11,321 bases of DNA from Sphingobacteriaceae bacterium. GTDB lineage: Bacteria; Bacteroidota; Bacteroidia; B-17B0; Aurantibacillaceae. The notes beneath the pieces are model-generated. The model was not told where the DNA came from and ran no database searches. It worked only from the letters and a program-made list of their open reading frames with translations. A program made the translations under genes and the position numbers. The stretch lies in assembly GCA_025360355.1 (NCBI GenBank), contig JANYCL010000380.1, positions 1-11,321 of the forward strand. The letters are read 5' to 3'. This document shows positions 6,802 to 11,321 of the stretch, piece by piece (positions within the stretch are counted from its first letter, which is position 1; every line of letters begins with the position of its first letter).

Positions 6802-7530
6802 ATGAGATTGAAGTTTTTAATAGTTGTTTTTAGTTTCTCCTCACTTGTTGGTTCAGCGCAGCGCTTTGCCGATCAGGTACCCGGTTTAAAACGTTATACT
6901 GTTGCCGAAGCTTTAGATCCTGATAAAGGGATCAAAATGTATAACAAACTGGTCCCATCTATTGGTGGTGATTCTATCCGTTATAATAATTCAGGTTACA
7001 ACTTACAAGGCTGGCAGGAAGATTATTATATAAATGGTAATTTATTGCACAAAGGTTTTTATGTTGACGGACAAATAAAAGTATTCAAGAATTTTTTTGA
7101 GAGTGGACAAATTGAAAGAAGCATTGTTGTTTCAGATCCTGCGCGTTGTTCAGTTGATATTTATTATCCCAACGGTACTGTGCGTACTCAAATTTTATAT
7201 TACAGTGGCACTGCTCAAAACGAATATTCATTTTTCCCGAATGGCTCTAAGGCTACCGTTCTGGAAAAAGATAAAGATGCTAAATACATTTACAGAAACA
7301 GTAAGTATTACGAGAACGGTGCTCCTGCTACAGAATTTTCACTTGTAGACAAAAAAGCAAAAAAATATTCTGAAAAAGAATATTATGAAAATGGAAAAGT
7401 TAAAGTAGAAGGTTATACTTGCTATAAAGAAGACGCAAAAGATTACCAGAAAGAAGGCGATTGGTCATATTACAACGAAAAAGGACAACTCATCAAGAAA
7501 GAGAAGTACAAGAACGGGGCTCTTCAGTAA
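6802..7530 (+). CDS. Secreted MORN/YwqK-like repeat protein of unknown function
   Basis: I recognise a repeat type but not a specific function. The 242-residue product begins with a probable signal peptide (1-19, cleavage after GSA, before Q20), so it likely acts outside the cytoplasm. The body carries degenerate units of the form (Y/F)(Y/F)-x-N/S-G spaced about 20-30 residues apart: YYINGN (75-80), FFESGQ (98-103), YYPNGT (121-126), FFPNGS (144-149), YYENGA (169-174), YYENGK (194-199) and YYNEKGQ (223-229). The last pair, with the EGDW segment, is closest to the MORN-like repeat of proteins often labelled YwqK-family antitoxin. That label should not be read as evidence of a toxin-antitoxin system here: no toxin gene is adjacent and the protein appears exported. 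It follows trxB by 34 bp and ends at the repeat-bearing spacer. The start is the first ATG and gives a complete signal peptide. Confidence 0.8.
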   Translation: MRLKFLIVVFSFSSLVGSAQRFADQVPGLKRYTVAEALDPDKGIKMYNKLVPSIGGDSIRYNNSGYNLQGWQEDYYINGNLLHKGFYVDGQIKVFKNFFESGQIERSIVVSDPARCSVDIYYPNGTVRTQILYYSGTAQNEYSFFPNGSKATVLEKDKDAKYIYRNSKYYENGAPATEFSLVDKKAKKYSEKEYYENGKVKVEGYTCYKEDAKDYQKEGDWSYYNEKGQLIKKEKYKNGALQ

Positions 7531-7638
7531 CTACGAATACTAATCCTTGCGAATTTACGAATCTAACCGTTTAGACTTTCCATGATTTTATTAATTAACC
7601 ACACAGATTCGTACATTCGTTTAAATTCGTATTCGTAG
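7531..7638. repeat. Long imperfect inverted repeat of TACGAAT-like units
   Basis: Two 34-nt arms (7531-7564 and 7605-7638) are imperfect reverse complements, matching at 27 of 34 positions with no gaps, and are separated by 40 nt. The outer ends (CTACGAATAC / GTATTCGTAG) and inner ends (ACGAATCT / AGATTCGT) match perfectly. Each arm is made of three to four short units resembling ACGAAT or its complement ATTCGT at roughly 8-12-nt spacing. The structure begins immediately after the stop codon of the MORN-like gene, so it could fold as a 3' UTR hairpin. It has no T run and is not a canonical terminator. The unit composition suggests a dispersed noncoding repeat; other genomic copies are inferred, not seen. 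The rest of the spacer (7639-7734) is AT-rich and holds only a weak promoter-like TATTTTTTG at 7702-7710. Confidence 0.7.
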
Positions 7639-7734
7639 ATATAAGTTTTATTAACGCTCCTCTCTTAACATCTTAATTAATTTTAACCAGAGTTAAAGCT
7701 TTATTTTTTGAACTTTAATGTGATTTAATTTATC

Positions 7735-9171
7735 ATGCGAATATTATTTTTTTTACTGATCCCTTTTTTTTCGTTTTCACAAACTGTAACTATTGAACAG
7801 GTAGTTGAAACATGGAAAGCTGATAAAGTTTTAGCTAACAGCACTTATGCTTTTTGTGTATTGGATGCGGAAACCGGTGGTGTGGTTAAAGAACTTAATT
7901 CGCATATTTCAGTTATTCCTGCCAGCACATTAAAAGTTGTTACAACGACTGCAGCTTTAGGAACGCTTGGTAAATTTTACCGTTACGATACACGTATTTA
8001 TTTTACAGGAACGTTTGATAAAGCAACCGGAGTTTTAAATGGCGATATCATCATTCGTGGTTCAGGTGATCCCACTTTGAATTCAGAATTATTCTTAAAT
8101 AAAAAAGACACAACCGATATCACTTACAAATGGGCCGAAGTACTCGCGAAAAAAGGATTAAAAGAAGTAAAAGGTAAAATTATCGGCGATGCTTCGTGTT
8201 ACGGTCAGCACATCCCCGCCAATTGGATCTGGGGTGATATCAGTAATTATTTTGGTGTTGCGCCTTGTGGTTTGTCTTTCAATGATAATTTGTACAGCAT
8301 TATTTTTGAAAGTAAAGAAACAGGAAGTAAAGCAATGATCATCGACATAAAACCAAAATACAGGGGAATTACACTTGATCACGACGATGATGTGAAAGCC
8401 GCAGGAAAAGAAGATGATGCTTATGTTACAGGAGATCCTTTCGGGAATAAAAAAAGAATTACAGGTACAATCCCTCCCAATAAAAAAGAATTAGAAGTTC
8501 GTGCTGCCCTCCCTGACCCTGCTTTACTTTGCGCTGAATTTTTAGAGACCTCTTTAAATAAGATCGGCATTATCACACCTTCGCTTTGTGCAAAAAGTAA
8601 TTATGACAATGAGAATCCGGATGTAAAAAAAGAAAAATTGTTGATGCACACCAATTATTCCTCAGCACTCGAAAAAATAGTTTTTTATACCAATCTCACG
8701 AGTAATAATTTATTTTGTGAAACGCTTTTAAAAACTGTTGGTAAAGGCAGTCAGTATACCGGTATTGAAAAAACAAAAGAGTATTGGAAAAATAAAGGTT
8801 TAGATGTTTCCGAATTATATATGGTAGACGGAAATGGTTTGTCGCGTGCTAATACTGTTACAACAAGTTTTGAAGCAAATCTCTTATACAAAATGTATCA
8901 CGACTCTGTTCTATTCAAGCCTTTTTATAATTCTTTGCCACAGGCAGGTTTCAGTGGCAGCATGAAAAATATTGGCAAAGGCACTTTTATCGAGAAGAAC
9001 ATGAAAGCGAAAACCGGTTATATCAGCAGGGCCCGCGGTTATTGTGGTTATGTAAAAACAAAAGCAGGCAAAGATCTAACCTTCTCTGTATTATTTAATA
9101 ATTACAACTGTAATCCAAGCGAAATGAAGGCGAAAATTGAAACATTTCTGGTTGCGCTTGCTGACTTATAA
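7735..9171 (+). CDS. dacB: D-alanyl-D-alanine carboxypeptidase/endopeptidase (PBP4 type, family S13)
   Basis: A periplasmic low-molecular-weight penicillin-binding protein that, in this family, removes terminal D-Ala from peptidoglycan stem peptides and cleaves cross-links. At 478 residues it is nearly identical in length to E. coli DacB (477). A short signal peptide ends at about residue 15 (FSFS, then Q16). All three active-site motifs are present: S64-T-L-K67 in PASTLK, S323-N-N325, and K426-T-G428 in AKTGYISRARG. The long stretch between the first two motifs (about 95-300) fits the extra domains typical of S13 enzymes, including GDIIIRGSGDPTL. ATG 7735 gives the signal peptide directly. 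The gene ends 20 bp before the YihY gene; the last bases and that gap contain the next gene's candidate promoter. Identification is strong; the choice of the dacB symbol rests on family resemblance. Confidence 0.95.
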   Translation: MRILFFLLIPFFSFSQTVTIEQVVETWKADKVLANSTYAFCVLDAETGGVVKELNSHISVIPASTLKVVTTTAALGTLGKFYRYDTRIYFTGTFDKATGVLNGDIIIRGSGDPTLNSELFLNKKDTTDITYKWAEVLAKKGLKEVKGKIIGDASCYGQHIPANWIWGDISNYFGVAPCGLSFNDNLYSIIFESKETGSKAMIIDIKPKYRGITLDHDDDVKAAGKEDDAYVTGDPFGNKKRITGTIPPNKKELEVRAALPDPALLCAEFLETSLNKIGIITPSLCAKSNYDNENPDVKKEKLLMHTNYSSALEKIVFYTNLTSNNLFCETLLKTVGKGSQYTGIEKTKEYWKNKGLDVSELYMVDGNGLSRANTVTTSFEANLLYKMYHDSVLFKPFYNSLPQAGFSGSMKNIGKGTFIEKNMKAKTGYISRARGYCGYVKTKAGKDLTFSVLFNNYNCNPSEMKAKIETFLVALADL

Positions 9172-9184
9172 TTGCTTATTTTTG
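9152..9184 (+). promoter_or_regulatory. Candidate promoter of the yihY-DUF5683-dapB unit
   Basis: TATTTTTG (9177-9184) is an exact TAnnTTTG match. TTG at 9152-9154 lies 22 bp upstream of it (another TTG at 9158-9160 is 16 bp away), consistent with the -33 TTG of Bacteroidota promoters. The -33 region is inside the dacB coding end, and the -7 box ends 7 bp before the ATG at 9192. A transcript starting here would be nearly leaderless (about 3-5 nt). Confidence 0.5.
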
Positions 9185-9191
9185 TAATCTA

Positions 9192-10511
9192 ATGGCAGGT
9201 ATAATAACTATTTTAAAAAAGAGCTGGGGTTTTATAAACGAAAAACTTTGGGTGATCCGTTTAGATAAGCTAAGCAAACGCCATGGTTATTGGGTAAAAC
9301 AGCTTCGTGTTTTCACTTTATCGTTAAAAGGTTTTAATGAAGATAAATGTTTAATTAAAGCGACTGCTCTCACCTTCTACACATTATTTTCCATTGTTCC
9401 TGTGTTGGCATTAATATTTGCCATCGGTAAAGCTTTTGGTTACGATGAAACATTGAAGGCAGATATTGCTAATGGTTCTTCACAGTCATCAACCGTACTT
9501 AATCAGGCTCTCATCTATGCCGATCAAATGTTGGCTAATGCAAAAGGAAGTGTAATTGCAGGATTCGGTATTTTATTATTATTGTGGAGTGTTATTTCTT
9601 TATTAATGAATATCGAGAATAGTTTTAATGATATTTGGGAAATTAAAAAAGGAAGAACTTGGTATCGTAAAGTCACTGACTATTTAACCATCATTTTAAT
9701 TGCGCCTATATTTCTGGTTATTTCCGGCGGTTTAACTGTAGCTATACAAACCCATGTTTCGGAAATATATATTATTTCAGGAGCAACCGCTGCGATCTTA
9801 AAATGTATTTCCTTTTTAATGCTCGTTGGTGTATTTACTTTTTTGTATGTGGTTTTACCTAACACATCTGTTAGTTTGAGATCAGCCTTTGCTGCCGCTT
9901 TTGTATCCGCCTTGTTGTTCGAATTATTACAGTGGGCTTATATTAGTTTCCAGATCGGCACTTCCAGGATGAACGCCATCTACGGAAGTTTTGCAGCTCT
10001 TCCTTTGTTTTTAATTTGGGTGCAGTATAGCTGGTATATTGTTTTGTTCGGAGCTGAACTCGCTTTTGCAAATCAAAATGTTGACCATTACGAATTAGAA
10101 AATGAAATTAAGAACATCAGTGTTCGTTATAAGCGCGTGATCGCTTTAATGATCTGTAATAATGTAGTAAAGAATTTTCAGTCAGCCAGCAAAGCAAATA
10201 CCGCTATGGAAATCGCCCACACTTTAGATCTGCCTGTCCGTTTGGCGCGGACCGTTATTAACGAATTAGTAGAGACAAAAATATTATCAGAAATAAAAAC
10301 AACCAACGATAAAGAAATTGCTTACCAGCCCGGGATTTCCGATTCACAGCTCACCTTAAAATTTATCATCAACACACTTGATGAAAAAGGAGTAAATGAA
10401 CTGCCAATTACCAATGTAAACGAATTAAAAACGATTAACCGCCTGATGCACGATCTTGAAAATGTTATGGAAGAAGATAAAGGAAATGTTTTAGTTAAAG
10501 ACATTGCGTAA
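9192..10511 (+). CDS. YihY/BrkB family inner-membrane protein with C-terminal extension
   Basis: A polytopic inner-membrane protein of the YihY/BrkB (virulence factor BrkB, once called RNase BN) family, whose biochemical role is not settled; the RNase BN label is known to be wrong for the E. coli member. Six hydrophobic segments are visible at about 57-79, 121-140, 164-187, 196-221, 231-252 and 266-292. The family hallmarks are KATALTFYTLFSIVPVLAL near the start and YGSFAALPLFLIWVQYSW followed by FGAELA near the last segment. After residue 300 comes a soluble extension of about 140 residues, including a helical stretch (313-370, ALDL-like helices with LPVRLARTVINELVETKIL) that resembles a winged-helix fold. 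That fold is inferred from pattern only. The gene overlaps the next one by one base (TAATG), indicating coupled translation. Confidence 0.9.
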   Translation: MAGIITILKKSWGFINEKLWVIRLDKLSKRHGYWVKQLRVFTLSLKGFNEDKCLIKATALTFYTLFSIVPVLALIFAIGKAFGYDETLKADIANGSSQSSTVLNQALIYADQMLANAKGSVIAGFGILLLLWSVISLLMNIENSFNDIWEIKKGRTWYRKVTDYLTIILIAPIFLVISGGLTVAIQTHVSEIYIISGATAAILKCISFLMLVGVFTFLYVVLPNTSVSLRSAFAAAFVSALLFELLQWAYISFQIGTSRMNAIYGSFAALPLFLIWVQYSWYIVLFGAELAFANQNVDHYELENEIKNISVRYKRVIALMICNNVVKNFQSASKANTAMEIAHTLDLPVRLARTVINELVETKILSEIKTTNDKEIAYQPGISDSQLTLKFIINTLDEKGVNELPITNVNELKTINRLMHDLENVMEEDKGNVLVKDIA

Positions 10512-11083
10512 TGCAAAAAAACAAGATCATATTTTTTTTCGTTTTACTTTTTTCTGTTTCCGGTTTTATTATTTCCCAAACAGCGGATACCGTTAAGGTT
10601 GAAAAAAAAGCCACCAAAAAATCGACTTACCGCGAAGCACGCAAAGCAACGATCATGAGTGCAATATTGCCGGGGTTAGGACAAGTATACAACCGTAGAT
10701 GGTGGAAAGTGCCTATCGTTTATGCGGGCTTAGGAGGTTTTGGTTATTTATTTTATACCAACCAATTGGAATATGCCAAATACAGTAAATATTTAAAAGC
10801 AGAAAATGATAATGACCCTACCACAATTAATGAAACAAAATATAGCAGCGACCAATTACTGGTTATAAAAACCGGTTACCGCAAAAACCGCGATCTTGGA
10901 TTTATTGGAATGAGTATCATTTATGTTTTTAATTTGGTGGACGCGAACGTAGATGCGCATTTAAGAACATTTGATGTGAGTGATGATCTCACTTTGCAAA
11001 TAAAACCTTACAGCAATGTTTATTGTTTTAATAATTCGGTTGGAGTGCAAACAGGTTTATCTTTAAATTTTAAATTCAAGTAG
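10511..11083 (+). CDS. DUF5683 domain protein, predicted membrane-associated
   Basis: A 190-residue protein with an N-terminal signal peptide or anchor (about 1-22, hydrophobic FFFVLLFSVSGFII then SQ), a short lysine-rich linker (TVKVEKKATKKS), and the characteristic segment ATIMSAILPGLGQVYNRRWW (47-66), followed by a hydrophobic helix (about 69-82). A second hydrophobic stretch lies at 130-144 (DLGFIGMSIIYVFNLVD), then a beta-rich tail. The S-x-x-LPG-x-GQ-x-YN motif is what I associate with DUF5683, a Bacteroidota family of unknown function. The start ATG shares its A with the upstream stop codon, and dapB begins 1 bp after its stop, so it sits inside a tightly packed operon. From memory, DUF5683 genes are often next to dapB in this phylum. 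Its role is unknown. Confidence 0.82.
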   Translation: MQKNKIIFFFVLLFSVSGFIISQTADTVKVEKKATKKSTYREARKATIMSAILPGLGQVYNRRWWKVPIVYAGLGGFGYLFYTNQLEYAKYSKYLKAENDNDPTTINETKYSSDQLLVIKTGYRKNRDLGFIGMSIIYVFNLVDANVDAHLRTFDVSDDLTLQIKPYSNVYCFNNSVGVQTGLSLNFKFK

Positions 11084-11084
11084 A

Positions 11085-11321
11085 ATGAAAATAATATTAT
11101 TAGGTTACGGAAAAATGGGAAAGGAAATTGAAAAAATTGCCCTCGACCGTAAACATGAAATTGTTTTGAAAGTTGATGAAAATAATCATTCATCAATTAC
11201 CAAAGAACAATTAGCAAAAGGAGATGTCGCCATTGAATTCAGTACGCCTCACACTGTTGAAGAAAATATTTATAAATGTTTTGATGCCAACTTACCAATT
11301 GTAGTTGGGACAACAGGTTGG
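11085..11321 (+). CDS. dapB: 4-hydroxy-tetrahydrodipicolinate reductase, N-terminal part
   Basis: The gene runs off the window; 79 codons are seen of a protein usually 230-270 residues long. The product reduces hydroxy-tetrahydrodipicolinate with NAD(P)H in the diaminopimelate/lysine pathway, supplying peptidoglycan precursors. The evidence is the N-terminal dinucleotide-binding fold MKIILLGYGKMGKEIE, the acidic residue at the end of the second strand (VLKVDEN), the conserved IEFSTPHTVEEN segment, and the VVGTTGW motif at the window edge. ATG 11085 starts 1 bp after the DUF5683 stop codon, which implies cotranscription and probably translational coupling. Confidence 0.93.
   Translation, partial: MKIILLGYGKMGKEIEKIALDRKHEIVLKVDENNHSSITKEQLAKGDVAIEFSTPHTVEENIYKCFDANLPIVVGTTGW

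Noticed and set aside
6802..7530. Toxin-antitoxin system based on the YwqK-like repeats
   Set aside because: There is no small toxin gene next to it, and the product carries a signal peptide.
7531..7638. CRISPR-like array from the repeated ACGAAT units
   Set aside because: Units are only about 6-8 nt, irregularly spaced, in inverted orientation between arms, and no spacers or cas genes are present.
7702..7710. TATTTTTTG as a dacB promoter
   Set aside because: It has three instead of two bases between TA and TTTG, no TTG at a suitable distance upstream, and sits in a T-rich run, so it was not listed as a feature of its own.

Overview
The window looks like an ordinary chromosomal segment of a member of the Bacteroidota. 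It is AT-rich and its genes lack strong Shine-Dalgarno sequences. Several intergenic spaces carry the phylum's promoter element TAnnTTTG. The protein set also fits: a patatin/beta-barrel fusion, an S13 D,D-peptidase, a BrkB/YihY protein with a C-terminal extension, and a DUF5683 protein next to dapB. The sequence does not allow a genus call. I see no phage, transposase, CRISPR array, tRNA or rRNA.

Layout. Positions 1-548 hold the C-terminal part of sucD (TCA cycle), followed by three successive hairpins at 558-644: a GC-rich REP-like palindrome, a small AT hairpin and a rho-independent terminator. Convergent to sucD, on the minus strand, is a 766-residue patatin-like phospholipase fused to an outer-membrane barrel (649-2949). 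A 94-bp divergent spacer follows, and both flanking genes begin with non-ATG codons. To its right lies a tight plus-strand cluster: a DppB/OppB-type permease (3044-4120), tpiA (4123-4869) and prmA (4869-5699), joined by a 2-bp gap and a 1-bp overlap. Next come trxB with a recognisable promoter (5820-6767) and a secreted MORN/YwqK-like repeat protein (6802-7530). A 204-bp spacer contains a long imperfect inverted repeat built from TACGAAT-like units. The last block is dacB/PBP4 (7735-9171), a YihY/BrkB membrane protein with its own apparent promoter (9192-10511), a DUF5683 protein (10511-11083) and the N-terminus of dapB (11085 to the window end).

Functional picture. Most genes are housekeeping: central carbon metabolism (sucD, tpiA), ribosome modification (prmA), thiol redox balance (trxB), peptidoglycan remodelling (dacB) and the lysine/diaminopimelate pathway (dapB). 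The accessory or poorly characterised part consists of the patatin-barrel protein, the permease without visible partners, the MORN-like protein and the DUF5683 protein. I found no convincing undescribed multi-gene system. The most unusual items are the two intergenic repeat structures, the patatin oxyanion-loop variant, the permease's extended periplasmic loop and the short-leader promoters.
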